Below, piece by piece: positions 22,926-31,553 of a stretch of DNA of 37,569 nt. Within the stretch, counting starts at the first letter, position 1; each line of letters begins with the position of its first letter. The notes under the pieces are model-generated. The model searched no databases, was not told the origin of the DNA, and saw only the letters and a list, made by a program, of their open reading frames with translations. The stretch lies in the NCBI GenBank assembly GCA_903893785.1, contig CAITNQ010000265.1, positions 1 to 37,569 of the forward strand, in the 5' to 3' direction. This DNA comes from an uncultured Gemmatimonadota bacterium. Its GTDB lineage: Bacteria; Latescibacterota; UBA2968; UBA8231. The translations under genes were made by a program, and so were the position numbers.

Positions 22926-23996
22926 GTGTCCAAGGTGCGATTGGGTCTGATCGGGTGCGGCGGCATGGCGGGTGCCCACCAACGGCGCTTCGGCCACCTG
23001 GGCGAGCGCCTGCAGCTGACCGCCGCCGTCGATGTGGTTGCCGAACGGGCTGCGGCCGTGGCCGCGCTGTTCCCCGGGGCCCGCGCGGCGACCGACTACC
23101 AGCAGGTGGTTGGTGAGGTGGACGCGGTGCTGGTGGCGCTGCCCCACCATCTGCACCATGCAGCCACGCGGTTCTTCCTGGACGCCGGCAAGCATGTGCT
23201 GCTGGAGAAACCGATGGCCAACACCGAAGCCGAGTGCCTCGATCTGATCGCGGCGCAGCAGCGTGCCGGCACGGTATTGATGGTCGCGTACTGCATGCGC
23301 TACCATCCCCTGGTGGTCCGGCTCAGGGAGCTCCTCGAGGCACGCACCCACGGCGACGTGTTCCAGTTGTCGATCTGGACCGAGCAGCTGACGCAGTACC
23401 CGGCTGATCACTGGGCCTCCAGCGCTGCCACCCTGGGCGGCGGGCAACTTTTCAGCCACGGATGCCACTACATCGATCTGCTGTTGTGGTTCCTCGGTCG
23501 ACCCCTGCAAGGGACCCACTTCGGCACCAACCTGGGCACCCCCTGGATGGAGCGCGAGGGCACCAGCAATGTCACAGTGGCCTTCGAGGACGGCCGCCTG
23601 GGGTACCACTTCGGGACCTGGGGCGCCCGCGGGACGCGGCTTAAGTATTCGTTCCATGCCCACTGCACGGATGGCATGCTCGAAGCCGACATCTCGGGGG
23701 GACGCCTGCTACTCCACTCGGGCCGCACGCAGGAGAAGGCCGGCGAGAGCCTGCGCCTGGCTCCGGACGGCGGGCAGATACTGATGGAGGCCGAGTCCGG
23801 CAAGCACACCGAGAACGAGATGCGGCACTTCCTTGACTGCATCGATACCGGCGGCCGTCCCCTGACGGACGGCTGGGACAGCCTGCAGGGCCTGCGCGTC
23901 ATCTGGCGCCTGTACGAGGCTGAACGCGCCGGACGGATCGCTGACCTGCGCGGTCTGGACCTGGCCGGCGGCCAGACCCGCGACGCCACGATCTGA
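22926..23996 (+). CDS. Gfo/Idh/MocA family NAD(P)-dependent oxidoreductase
   Basis: 356 aa sugar- or cyclitol-type dehydrogenase, cytoplasmic. N-terminal Rossmann fold with GLIGCGGMAGAHQRRF (residues 7-22), the VLLEKPMANT motif (Lys95 in EKP is the catalytic/cofactor lysine) and MVAYCMRYHPLV. The C-terminal domain has GGGQLFSHGCHYIDLLLW with the GxxxxDxxxH-type substrate/catalytic signature in a variant form (HGCHYIDLLLWF). Starts GTG with AAGGAGGA 5 bases upstream and its own promoter. Substrate unknown; the divergent carbohydrate-type genes nearby make a sugar derivative plausible. Confidence 0.92.
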   Translation: MSKVRLGLIGCGGMAGAHQRRFGHLGERLQLTAAVDVVAERAAAVAALFPGARAATDYQQVVGEVDAVLVALPHHLHHAATRFFLDAGKHVLLEKPMANTEAECLDLIAAQQRAGTVLMVAYCMRYHPLVVRLRELLEARTHGDVFQLSIWTEQLTQYPADHWASSAATLGGGQLFSHGCHYIDLLLWFLGRPLQGTHFGTNLGTPWMEREGTSNVTVAFEDGRLGYHFGTWGARGTRLKYSFHAHCTDGMLEADISGGRLLLHSGRTQEKAGESLRLAPDGGQILMEAESGKHTENEMRHFLDCIDTGGRPLTDGWDSLQGLRVIWRLYEAERAGRIADLRGLDLAGGQTRDATI

Positions 23997-24007
23997 GTCA
24001 AACCCAG

Positions 24008-24037
24008 TTGGTCGGCGACGGGCCGCCTTCGTACATT
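24008..24037 (+). promoter_or_regulatory. Weak candidate promoter of the Usp-EIIA/ppx pair
   Basis: TTGGTC (24008-24013), 18-base spacer, TACATT (24032-24037), about 90 bases upstream of ATG 24129 in the 132-base gap after the dehydrogenase gene. Confidence 0.35.
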
Positions 24038-24128
24038 TTGGGATTGGTTGCCCCGGGCCCCTGCCCACTTCGCCGCGTACCGCGGTCAAGGGCGGCCCGG
24101 CTGGCCCTCGCGGAGGCCCGTTTATCCT

Positions 24129-25406
24129 ATGCCCGGTACCCAGTTGCGCATCCTGACGCCGATCGACGACCCGGACACCGAGGGGGGGCTCATCCAGTTG
24201 GCGACGACGCTGGCCCGCCGACCGGGCAGCGTGGTCCGCTACGTGCACATCCACCCGCCGGGTAGCGACCCCGACGCCGGGGCGGTGACCGCCCTGGACC
24301 TGGCCGTGCGCCAGGCCGCCGCCGCGGGCGTGACGGCCGAGGTGTCGTACCAGGCTGGCGCGGACATGCCGGTGGTGGTCGAGGCAGCCCTCGCGGCCGG
24401 CGACGCCAACCTGATGTGTCTGGGGTGGCGGGCTGATGTGCGCCGCGACGCCATCCTCGCGGCGCCGGCGCGGGCGTTGGCCAAGTCGCAAGCCGTCGAC
24501 ACGGTGATCTTCAAAGACCGGGGCCAGCTGCCGGCTCGCCGTATCCTGGTTCCGACGGCCGGCGGTTGCCACTCGGTCATGAGCCTCCAGATAGCCCACG
24601 AACTGGCCACCACGTGGGGCTCGTCAGTGGAGGTCCTGCGGGTCGCTCGGGATCCGCGTTGCCAGCCCGGTGACCCTCGCCTGGAGCGTCACTGTGCCCA
24701 GGTTGAGGAAGACACCAGGACGCAGCTGCAGTTGCTGCGCATCGAGGCCGACGTTGCCGTGTTGCCCGCCGTCGAGGTGGTCGAGGCCATCGTGGATCGG
24801 GCTCGTGATCGCGACCTGGTGATCATGGGTGCGGCCAATGACTGGCGTCAGGACGGCCATCTCGCCGGCTCGATCCCGGACGAGATCGCCAGTCGGGTTG
24901 CCTGCTCGGTGCTCATGGTGCGCTCTGCCAACGCTACCGAGAGGCTGCCCCTGAGCCGGGTCTTCTGGGAGCACACCATTCGCCTGGATCTGCGACCGCG
25001 CGACAAGTGGAACGCCATCGAGCAGCTGATCGAGGCGTTGGTGGAGGCCAGACAGATCCCGGTATCGCAGCGCCAGGCAGTGCTGGCGGCGGCGGTGGCG
25101 CGTGAGCGCAAGCTGTCGACGGCCCTGGGTCACCAGACCGCCATCCCCCACGCCCCCATTCCCAATCTGCCGGGCATCATCGGCTGCCTGGGTGTGTGCC
25201 CTGACGGCCTCGACTTCGAGGGGCCCCAGGGCGAACCGGTGCACTTCGTGTTCCTGCTGCTGACGCCGCAGCAGAATTACCGGCTCTACATCCCGGTCCT
25301 GTCGCAGATTGCCGGCTTCATTCGTCCGGACCACGCCCGGGCCGCCATTCTGGCCTGCCAGACGCCCGCCGAGGTCAGCGCGCTGATCAAGGCCGCCGAG
25401 AAGTGA
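24129..25406 (+). CDS. Fusion of two universal-stress (Usp) domains with a PTS EIIA-type domain
   Basis: 425 aa cytoplasmic protein. Residues about 5-128 and 137-266 are two Usp-like alpha/beta domains: LRILTPIDDPDTEGG opens the first, ARRILVPTAGGCHSVMSLQIAHELA the second, which ends with DLVIMGAANDW and IASRVACSVLMVRS (nucleotide-binding type G-2x-G-9x-G is only partly kept). Residues about 283-424 match a PtsN/fructose-type PTS IIA domain: AVAARERKLSTALGHQTAIPHAPI with the phospho-acceptor His341, then FLLLTPQQNYRLYIPVLSQIAGF. Such a protein could pass PTS phosphorylation state to a stress response. ATG 24129 has GGAGG 12 bases upstream, slightly long; the frame is open earlier. GTGA overlap couples it to ppx. 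Confidence 0.88.
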   Translation: MPGTQLRILTPIDDPDTEGGLIQLATTLARRPGSVVRYVHIHPPGSDPDAGAVTALDLAVRQAAAAGVTAEVSYQAGADMPVVVEAALAAGDANLMCLGWRADVRRDAILAAPARALAKSQAVDTVIFKDRGQLPARRILVPTAGGCHSVMSLQIAHELATTWGSSVEVLRVARDPRCQPGDPRLERHCAQVEEDTRTQLQLLRIEADVAVLPAVEVVEAIVDRARDRDLVIMGAANDWRQDGHLAGSIPDEIASRVACSVLMVRSANATERLPLSRVFWEHTIRLDLRPRDKWNAIEQLIEALVEARQIPVSQRQAVLAAAVARERKLSTALGHQTAIPHAPIPNLPGIIGCLGVCPDGLDFEGPQGEPVHFVFLLLTPQQNYRLYIPVLSQIAGFIRPDHARAAILACQTPAEVSALIKAAEK

Positions 25407-26368
25407 GTGGGGGCGGGCCCAGCACGGCGCCGCAGGCAGTGATCGACTTGGGCACCAATACCATCCTCATGGTCGTCGGTCGTCGCCGCGCTGACGGGAG
25501 CGTCGAGGTCATCGACGACGTGCACGGGATCGCCCGGCTGGGTCAGGGGGTGGACGCCCAACGGCGCATCGGCCGGGGAGCCACCGACCGTGTCTGTTCC
25601 CTGCTGGCTGCCTACCGCGCCCGCGCCCGTGAACTGGGCGCCACGCAGGTCCGTGTGTACGGCACTTCAGCGTTGCGCGATGCCGCCAATGCCGCCGAGT
25701 TCGCGGCAGCCGTGCAGGCGCGAACGGGTCTGGCCGTGCAGGCAGTGACCGGATCCGACGAGGCCCGGCTGACCTTTGCCGGGGCGGCTTTCGGGCTGTC
25801 CGTGCCCTTGCGGTATGCAGTGCTGGACATCGGCGGCGGGTCCACGGAACTGGCGTTCGGGCCCCGCGGGGGGCCGGTGGAGACGGGCCTGTCAGTGAAC
25901 CTGGGGGCCGTGCGCCTGACCGAGCGCTGCTTCCCCTCCCTGCCGCCCGCCGCGTCGCAGGTGCAGGCGGCGACGCAGCTGGCGGACGAGTTGCTGGCGG
26001 CCCTGCCGCCGCTGCCGCCGGCCGTCCCGTTGGTCGGCGTGGCCGGTACCGTCACCACGCTGGGCGCGCTCGATCGCGGCCTTGACTGCTTTGACGCCGA
26101 CGAACTCAACGGGTACCGGCTGACCGTGGCGCGGGCCGTCTACTGGCGCGACCGCCTGCTCAGCATGGACCTGGGCCAGGCACGCAGCCTGAGGCCGGTC
26201 GCCGCGGACCGCGCCGATATCATCGCCGCCGGGGCGCTGATCCTGTGCCGGGCCATGGACAGGCTCCGAGTGGACGAGGTCATCGTTTCGACGCGTGGCA
26301 TCCGCTACGGCCTGCTGCTGGCCGCGCTGACCCACGGCGATCCGCTCAGCCGCCCCGCGCCAGGTTGA
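25403..26368 (+). CDS. ppx: Ppx/GppA family phosphatase (exopolyphosphatase/pppGpp phosphatase), short form
   Basis: 321 aa, the single-core form lacking the C-terminal HD-like domains of the 500-aa E. coli enzymes. ASKHA fold: VIDLGTNTILMVV (phosphate 1 loop), VYGTSALRDAANAAEF, TGSDEARLTFAGA with the catalytic Glu, VLDIGGGSTELAFG (phosphate 2), VGVAGTVTTLGAL, and a C-terminal VSTRGIRYGLLL. It hydrolyses polyphosphate or pppGpp; the two cannot be separated by eye. GTG start overlaps the Usp-EIIA stop as GTGA. Its last 23 bases overlap the 3' end of the convergent bcp gene. Confidence 0.92.
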   Translation: MSGGGPSTAPQAVIDLGTNTILMVVGRRRADGSVEVIDDVHGIARLGQGVDAQRRIGRGATDRVCSLLAAYRARARELGATQVRVYGTSALRDAANAAEFAAAVQARTGLAVQAVTGSDEARLTFAGAAFGLSVPLRYAVLDIGGGSTELAFGPRGGPVETGLSVNLGAVRLTERCFPSLPPAASQVQAATQLADELLAALPPLPPAVPLVGVAGTVTTLGALDRGLDCFDADELNGYRLTVARAVYWRDRLLSMDLGQARSLRPVAADRADIIAAGALILCRAMDRLRVDEVIVSTRGIRYGLLLAALTHGDPLSRPAPG

Positions 26369-26807
26369 GGACTGCGGCAACGTGGTCGTCTACCTTGACG
26401 GCGCGCATGGCGACCTGGATTTGGCCCGCCTGGTCGATGAGGAACGTTGATCGCTCGACGCCCATGCGCTTCTTTCCGTACAGCGTCTTCTCGCGCCAGA
26501 CCCCGTATGCCTCGATGGCCTGCCGATCCGGGTCAGCTAGCAGGTGGAAGTTGAGTCCGTGCTTGTCGCGGAAGACGCGATGGGAAGCGGTGGTGTCCGG
26601 ACTGATCCCGATCACCACGACCCCGGCGGCAGCGAAGTCGCGGCTGGCGTCGCGGAAATCACAGGCTTCGCGCGTGCAACCGGGGGTGTCGTCCTTGGGG
26701 TAGAAATACACCACGACCCGGCGGCCGCGCAGGTCTGCCAGGCGGACCTTGCCGCCGGTCGTGTCTTCAAGATCAAAAAGAGGCGCCGGATCGCCTGCCT
26801 GCACCAT
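26346..26807 (-). CDS. bcp: Bcp/PrxQ-type peroxiredoxin
   Basis: 153 aa thiol peroxidase reducing H2O2 and organic peroxides. Peroxidatic Cys44 and resolving Cys49 in TPGCTREACDFRD, five residues apart, mark the two-Cys PrxQ/Bcp type; VVVYFYPKDDTPGC and the late YGVWREK..YGKKRMGVERSTFLID are family hallmarks. ATG 26807 with AAGGAG 6 bases upstream; an upstream in-frame start (26843) lacks one. Own promoter at 26875-26902. Its end overlaps ppx tail to tail by 23 bases. Confidence 0.95.
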   Translation of the reverse strand: MVQAGDPAPLFDLEDTTGGKVRLADLRGRRVVVYFYPKDDTPGCTREACDFRDASRDFAAAGVVVIGISPDTTASHRVFRDKHGLNFHLLADPDRQAIEAYGVWREKTLYGKKRMGVERSTFLIDQAGQIQVAMRAVKVDDHVAAVLNLARGG

Positions 26808-26874
26808 ACCAGGCTCCTTTGGCGGATGGGGAGAGCGGGACACGCGGTCGCCGTGGGTGACCTCGTGATGGGTG

Positions 26875-26902
26875 AATGTATGGGCGGTGGGTGGTCTGTA
26901 AA
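26875..26902 (-). promoter_or_regulatory. Promoter of bcp
   Basis: Minus strand: TTTACA (26902-26897), 16-base spacer, TACATT (26880-26875), about 70 bases upstream of ATG 26807. It lies in the divergent region shared with the YchF-like gene, for which no clear promoter was found. Confidence 0.55.
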
Positions 26903-26973
26903 CCGCCGCCCGTCGGACGCGGTTTCCGGGTCCTGCGGGCTCGCCGCCACCATGCTAACGGAGGATGCACGGG

Positions 26974-28038
26974 ATGAAGCTGGGTTTGGTCGGTTACCCT
27001 CAAGTCGGCAAGCGAACGCTGTTCCGTCTGCTCACCGGGCAGGACCCACAGCGCGTCAGCGCTGCCGAGGCTGTGCCCGGGCAGGCGCGGGTGCGCGACG
27101 CCCGTTTCGATCGCCTGGTGTCCCTGTTCCGGCCGGTCAAGGAGACCCCGGCTTTGCTGGAGGTGCTCCTGCTGCCTGACCTGCACCCGGACGCCAGCCG
27201 CAACGCCGACGCCCTGCGTTCCCTGGCCGATGTCGACGCGGTGTGTCACCTGGTGCGGGGCTTTGCCGACGACACCGTGTTCCACGTGGTGGGCGATGTC
27301 AACCCCGCCCGAGACGTCAAGGCGTTTCTGGACGAGTTGCTGTTGGCCGACCTGCTGTTCGTCGATCGCCGCCAGGAGCGATTGGCCAAGGAGCAGCGCG
27401 GCAAGCGCGACGACCGCGCGGTGGCCGAGACCGGGCTGATGGAGCGAATGCGGGCCCACCTGGACAGCGGCGAACCCCTGCGTACCCTGGCGCTGGATGC
27501 GGACGAGACGCGGCTGGTGTCGGGGTACCCGCTGCTTACCCGTAAAGCCCTGCTGCAGGTGCTCAACGTCGACGAGACCGAAGTTGGCGGCGGCCCGTTG
27601 CTCCCTCGCCTGGCCACCGAATGCGGCGCGGCAGCCGGGGCTTGGGCGCTGGTTTCGGCGCGGATTGAGGAGGAGCTGAACCACCTGCAGCCGGGTGATC
27701 GCGAGGCCTTCCTGGCCGACCTGGGCATCGCCGAGTCGGCCCTGGAACGGCTGACGCAACTGGCCCAGCAGACCCTGGGCTTGATCTCATTCTTCACCGT
27801 CGGCGAAGACGAGGTTCGGGCCTGGACCATCCGTCGCGGCTCGTTGGCCCCGCAGGCGGGACGCGCCATTCACTCGGATATCGAGCGGGGCTTCATCCGC
27901 GTCGAGGTAACGCGTTTCGACGATCTGGACCAGCTCGGCAGTGAGAACCGGGTGCGCGAGGCCGGGCGCCTGCAGCAGAAAGGGCGCGACTACGAGGTCG
28001 CCGACGGCGACATACTCCATTTCCTGTTCAAAGTCTGA
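26974..28038 (+). CDS. YchF/Obg-like GTPase paralogue with TGS domain and altered P-loop
   Basis: 354 aa. N-terminal G domain: P-loop GYPQVGKRTLF (7-17), where the family has GLPNVGKSTLF; Arg14 replaces the Mg-binding Ser/Thr. The G3 DxxG motif is not recognisable (LLLPDLHPDASRNADALRSLADVDAV covers its place in two parts), but the YchF-type G4 NVDE (198-201) is kept. The C-terminal TGS region (about 270-352) reads GLISFFTVGEDEVRAWTI, RAIHSDIERGFIRVEV and ends GDILHFLFKV, exactly as in YchF. Nucleotide hydrolysis may be lost or changed while ribosome or RNA binding through TGS persists. Start ATG 26974 has GGAGG 9 bases upstream; an ATG 9 bases earlier is too close to that box. Confidence 0.85.
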   Translation: MKLGLVGYPQVGKRTLFRLLTGQDPQRVSAAEAVPGQARVRDARFDRLVSLFRPVKETPALLEVLLLPDLHPDASRNADALRSLADVDAVCHLVRGFADDTVFHVVGDVNPARDVKAFLDELLLADLLFVDRRQERLAKEQRGKRDDRAVAETGLMERMRAHLDSGEPLRTLALDADETRLVSGYPLLTRKALLQVLNVDETEVGGGPLLPRLATECGAAAGAWALVSARIEEELNHLQPGDREAFLADLGIAESALERLTQLAQQTLGLISFFTVGEDEVRAWTIRRGSLAPQAGRAIHSDIERGFIRVEVTRFDDLDQLGSENRVREAGRLQQKGRDYEVADGDILHFLFKV

Positions 28039-28053
28039 GCCCGCCGGCCGTAC

Positions 28054-29226
28054 CTAGCGCTGGCGCCCCCAGCGGTGGCGGCGGCCCTTCCAGGTAAACA
28101 CGCCCAGGCAGCCCAGCAGACCGACGACGACAACGTGGAAGGGCTGTACCAGCGCCCAGGCGGGGAAACCGGCCAGCAGGTCGCGGCGGCCGAACACCGT
28201 CGCGGCGCGTCGCAGCAGGCGCCACTCGGCGACGGTCTTGGCGGCCCCGGCGGCGGCCAGAAAGCCGAGATCGATCGCCCCGAGGGCCACCGTTAGGGGC
28301 CCCAGAACCAGAGCCAGATTGACCGCATAGGCGGCGACCATCAGGCCGAAGAAACGCCGGTCCAGGCGCCACTGGGCCGGAGCGTTGGACGCCCACCGGG
28401 TACGTTGCCGCAGCAACGCCCGCCAGGAGTTGGCCCAAGGGTGGATCACATGCGCCTCCGGTGCGGTGACGAAGGCGATGTGCCAGGCGGTGTGGCGGCG
28501 CACCAGCTGGACCAGGAGGACGTCGTCGCCCGAGGCCCGGTCGCGCACCCTTTCGTACCCCCCGACTTCCAGGAACACGTCCCGCCGGTACCCCAGGCTT
28601 TGCCCTGAGGCGCCCATGGGGCGTCCGTGGTCGACGCTGCCCAGCATGCAGCCCATCAGCCCCAGGAAATCGAGCGACTCGTAGCGCTGGCGGAAGGAAC
28701 TGGCGCCGCCGGGATGGCCCACCTGGGAGAACCCGCAGACTAGGCCGACCCCTGGCGCGAAAGCCGCCACCATGGCGCTGACCCAACCGGGCGGCACCAG
28801 GCAATCGGCGTCGGTAGTCAGGATGATCTCGCCGTTGGCGCGGCCCACGCCAAGGGTGAGCGCTGCCTTTTTGGCGCCCGATCGCCCCAACTCGGCCTCG
28901 GTGCTCAGCAGCAGGACACGGGGGTCCTCGTGGCAAGCGGCGCTGACCACGTTGGCGGTCTGGTCCAGGGAGCCATCGTCGACGACGATGATTTCCAACC
29001 GCTCGGCCGGGTAGTCCTGGGTGCGCAGGCGGGCGAGTGCGGCGCCGATGTGCGCCTCCTCATCCCGCGCTGCCACCACCACCGACACCCGCGGCGTCTC
29101 CTCCCCGGCGGTGGGCTGCGGCCGGATGCCGCGCGTCAGCCAGGCAATGCCGGCGCTGTAGCCAACGGCAGACAGCAGCGCGACGGCATCCAGTCCATAG
29201 GCGAGGAGCGGCGCGGCAGGGGTCAT
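28054..29226 (-). CDS. Family 2 glycosyltransferase, membrane-associated (distal copy)
   Basis: 390 aa. An N-terminal hydrophobic segment is followed by a GT-A domain: VSVVVAARDEEAHIGAALARL, IIVVDDGSLDQT, the DxD-type TTDADCLVPPGWVSAMVAAF, acceptor-site RASGDDVLLVQLV (ED-like) and the Q/RxxRW-type LLRQRTRWASNA. Two to four C-terminal membrane helices follow (about 275-375). The layout matches processive or polyprenyl-linked GT2 enzymes building surface glycans from the cytoplasmic face. ATG 29226 follows GGGGAG; gap to the radical SAM gene is 28 bases. Paralogue of the GT2 at 30450. Confidence 0.92.
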   Translation of the reverse strand: MTPAAPLLAYGLDAVALLSAVGYSAGIAWLTRGIRPQPTAGEETPRVSVVVAARDEEAHIGAALARLRTQDYPAERLEIIVVDDGSLDQTANVVSAACHEDPRVLLLSTEAELGRSGAKKAALTLGVGRANGEIILTTDADCLVPPGWVSAMVAAFAPGVGLVCGFSQVGHPGGASSFRQRYESLDFLGLMGCMLGSVDHGRPMGASGQSLGYRRDVFLEVGGYERVRDRASGDDVLLVQLVRRHTAWHIAFVTAPEAHVIHPWANSWRALLRQRTRWASNAPAQWRLDRRFFGLMVAAYAVNLALVLGPLTVALGAIDLGFLAAAGAAKTVAEWRLLRRAATVFGRRDLLAGFPAWALVQPFHVVVVGLLGCLGVFTWKGRRHRWGRQR

Positions 29227-29254
29227 CTGGGCTCCCCGTGGGGTTGGCTGGGGC

Positions 29255-30325
29255 TCAGTCTACCAACTCCTTGACCACCGAGAACATCCCCCGGTAGCCT
29301 TCGGAGCAGTTGGTGCACATGGACACCGCGCGGCGATCGCGCAGCACCGCGGCCCGAAAACGCCGGTAGCTGCGACTGACCCAGATCCGGCCGAATGAAC
29401 CGGAACCACAGGCATTGCCCATGGCGAAGTCAGCGTCCTTGTCGAAACAACAGGGGGTGACGGTGCCGTCCCAATTGACCATGGACGAGTACCAGAGGAC
29501 CTTGCAGCCTCTGGCCGGTTGGCCGACGACCTGTAGCCCCCCGTCACGATCACGTTCGTAGCGGCTCAACCCGGCCTCAGCCGGCAGGAAGGTTCGGGCT
29601 TCTTCGTCGGTGTAGACCTGGGCGGTCTTGATCAGCAGTCGGTCGACGCCCAGGTTCCGGGCCAACTCCTCGACCGCTGCAAGGTCGGTCTCGTTGTGCC
29701 GCATCACAATGTACTGCAGGCTTACGCGCGGGGTAGACTGCCGCGCTTCGCGGCGTGCCTGCAGGACCAACCTGATGGCCTCCAGGACGCGATCCAGGCG
29801 GCCATTGACCCGGTATTTGGCGTACGTCGCCTGGTCCACGCCATCGACCGAGAACACCAGTTCGTCCAGGCCCGAGTCAACGACGGCGCGGGCGCGTGCT
29901 GGTGTTCGGATGAAGTGACCGTTGGTGCTCGTGCAGGTGAACATGCGTCGACTGCGCGCGTAGCTCACCAGTTCGTCGAATTGGCGGTTGATGTAAGGCT
30001 CGCCTTGGTTCCACAGCAGCAGCATGAAGGCATGGCCGCTCACTTGATCCACCAGTTTCTTGAAGTCCTCCAGTGCCATCTGGCCCCGCGGTCGCTGCAG
30101 CTGGCCGTTCCCGGAGGGGCACAGCGGGCATTTGAGGTTACACAGATTGGTGGGTTCAACCATGAGCATCAACGGGCGGCCCCAGACGATCGGGCGGCGG
30201 CACAGTCGGGACAGGCCGAGCGAGCTTGCCACCAGGAGGAGGTTGGCGGCGCGGCGCCAGGTGAACAGCCGCAGGTAGCGCGCGACATAGGCGGGCAGCC
30301 GGCGCGCCGGAACCAGGAACGCCAT
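29255..30325 (-). CDS. Radical SAM/SPASM-type protein
   Basis: 356 aa. N-terminal basic/hydrophobic stretch, then the cluster motif Cys62-NLK-Cys66-PL-Cys69 in EPTNLCNLKCPLCPSGNG, the GEP motif (LWNQGEPYIN), and STNG...FSVDG strands. The C-terminal SPASM-like Cys set is CK, PCCFDKD, GNAC and MCTNCSEGYRG. Family members modify peptides or carry out sugar/lipid chemistry; with two GT2 neighbours and a Wzi-like protein a glycan- or lipid-related role is possible, but no precursor peptide was seen nearby. ATG 30325 preceded by GGAGA at 6 bases. Confidence 0.9.
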   Translation of the reverse strand: MAFLVPARRLPAYVARYLRLFTWRRAANLLLVASSLGLSRLCRRPIVWGRPLMLMVEPTNLCNLKCPLCPSGNGQLQRPRGQMALEDFKKLVDQVSGHAFMLLLWNQGEPYINRQFDELVSYARSRRMFTCTSTNGHFIRTPARARAVVDSGLDELVFSVDGVDQATYAKYRVNGRLDRVLEAIRLVLQARREARQSTPRVSLQYIVMRHNETDLAAVEELARNLGVDRLLIKTAQVYTDEEARTFLPAEAGLSRYERDRDGGLQVVGQPARGCKVLWYSSMVNWDGTVTPCCFDKDADFAMGNACGSGSFGRIWVSRSYRRFRAAVLRDRRAVSMCTNCSEGYRGMFSVVKELVD

Positions 30326-30449
30326 CGACGGTCTCCGAGTCGGGGGGCGGGGTCGGCGGCGCCCGTCGTGGCCGGGGCGCCGGCCGGCAGCGGCCGTCCG
30401 TCGACCGTAAGGCGTTGCGCGCTGGCCAAACGCGGGGGTCCTGAGGGCG

Positions 30450-31550
30450 CTAACGCCAGCGGAACCAGCCCAGTTTGCCGAGGGCCGCTCCCACTAGGAC
30501 GTAGGGAATATACCACACCTCCAGCAAGGGCAAGGCCACCAGCAGTGATCGCTCAGCCGGCAGCGCCGCGCGGCTGACCAGCGCCAGATCGACTACCCAC
30601 CGTGTTGCCCAGACCGCCGCCACTGGCGTCCAGGCGACCGCGCCAGCAGCCGCGCGCGCCAGCTGAACCGCCAGCAGCAGGTGGAAAAGGTAAACACCAG
30701 CGCCCAACGCGGTGGCCCAGCCGCCGTAGTTACCCGCTTTGGCCGCGTGGCGGATCTTCTGTTGCGCGATGGCAGCCCAGGCCGTCGGCGGCGCCGCGCA
30801 CGGCACGGCGGCGCGCGGATCACGTTGGAACACCAGGCGCCAGCCCGTGCGGCGGGCGACCTGCCGCATCAGGTACACGTCGTCGCCCCCGACCAGGTGA
30901 CCCACCGAGGCAAAACCGCCCACCGCGGCGAACACGCGACGGCGGTACGCCAGGTTGCGGCCGGTGCACGCGAGGGGCCGGCCCATCGCCAGGCTCCCGG
31001 CGCTCAGGGCGCCGATGGCGACATTGTCCAGGGCCAGGACCTTCTGGCGCCAGCGCGAGGCCGATTCGGGGTACGAATAGCCGGCAACCAGCCCCACCTC
31101 AGGAGCAAACGCAGCTACCATGGCGCTGATCCAGCCAGCGGGGGGGCGGCAGTCGGCGTCGGTGCACAGGAGCAGTTCGCCGCTGGCCGCAGCGATTCCG
31201 GCCGCCAGGGCGCTCTTCTTGGCGCAGCGATACGCGGGCGGGTCCGGGGCGCGCTGCCAGCGCAGGCGCGGCCAATGGGCCGCCGCGCGCGCCAACAGGG
31301 CCGGAGTGCCATCGGTTGAGCGGTCGTCGATGACGATCACCTCCCACGGGCCCGCGTAGTCCTGGCCCTGCAGCGCGGCCAGGCAGGGCTCCAGTCGGTG
31401 TTCTTCGTTGCGGGCCGCGACCAGCACGGTTACCGCCGGCCGTTCGTCGCTGACGGGTGGCGCCGGACGCCGCAGGCCGATCACCAGCCAGACCAGGGCG
31501 CCGATGTAGAGCAGCGCGGTGGCTGCCAGAACAGCGTCCAGGCACGTCAC
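30450..31550 (-). CDS. Family 2 glycosyltransferase, membrane-associated (proximal copy)
   Basis: 366 aa, same architecture as the GT2 at 28054: N-terminal helix, VTVLVAARNEEHRLEPCLAAL, VIVIDDRSTDGTPALL, LCTDADCRPPAGWISAMVAAF, GGDDVYLMRQVARRTGW, then C-terminal membrane helices ending FRWR. The stretch DADC..P.GW.SAMVAAFAP.VGLV is nearly identical in both, so the pair arose by duplication. The acceptor region has IAQQKIRHAAKAGNYGG instead of the RxxRW block, so specificity probably differs. GTG 31550 begins 3 bases after the Wzi-like stop (coupled). Confidence 0.92.
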   Translation of the reverse strand: MTCLDAVLAATALLYIGALVWLVIGLRRPAPPVSDERPAVTVLVAARNEEHRLEPCLAALQGQDYAGPWEVIVIDDRSTDGTPALLARAAAHWPRLRWQRAPDPPAYRCAKKSALAAGIAAASGELLLCTDADCRPPAGWISAMVAAFAPEVGLVAGYSYPESASRWRQKVLALDNVAIGALSAGSLAMGRPLACTGRNLAYRRRVFAAVGGFASVGHLVGGDDVYLMRQVARRTGWRLVFQRDPRAAVPCAAPPTAWAAIAQQKIRHAAKAGNYGGWATALGAGVYLFHLLLAVQLARAAAGAVAWTPVAAVWATRWVVDLALVSRAALPAERSLLVALPLLEVWYIPYVLVGAALGKLGWFRWR

Positions 31551-31553
31551 CGG

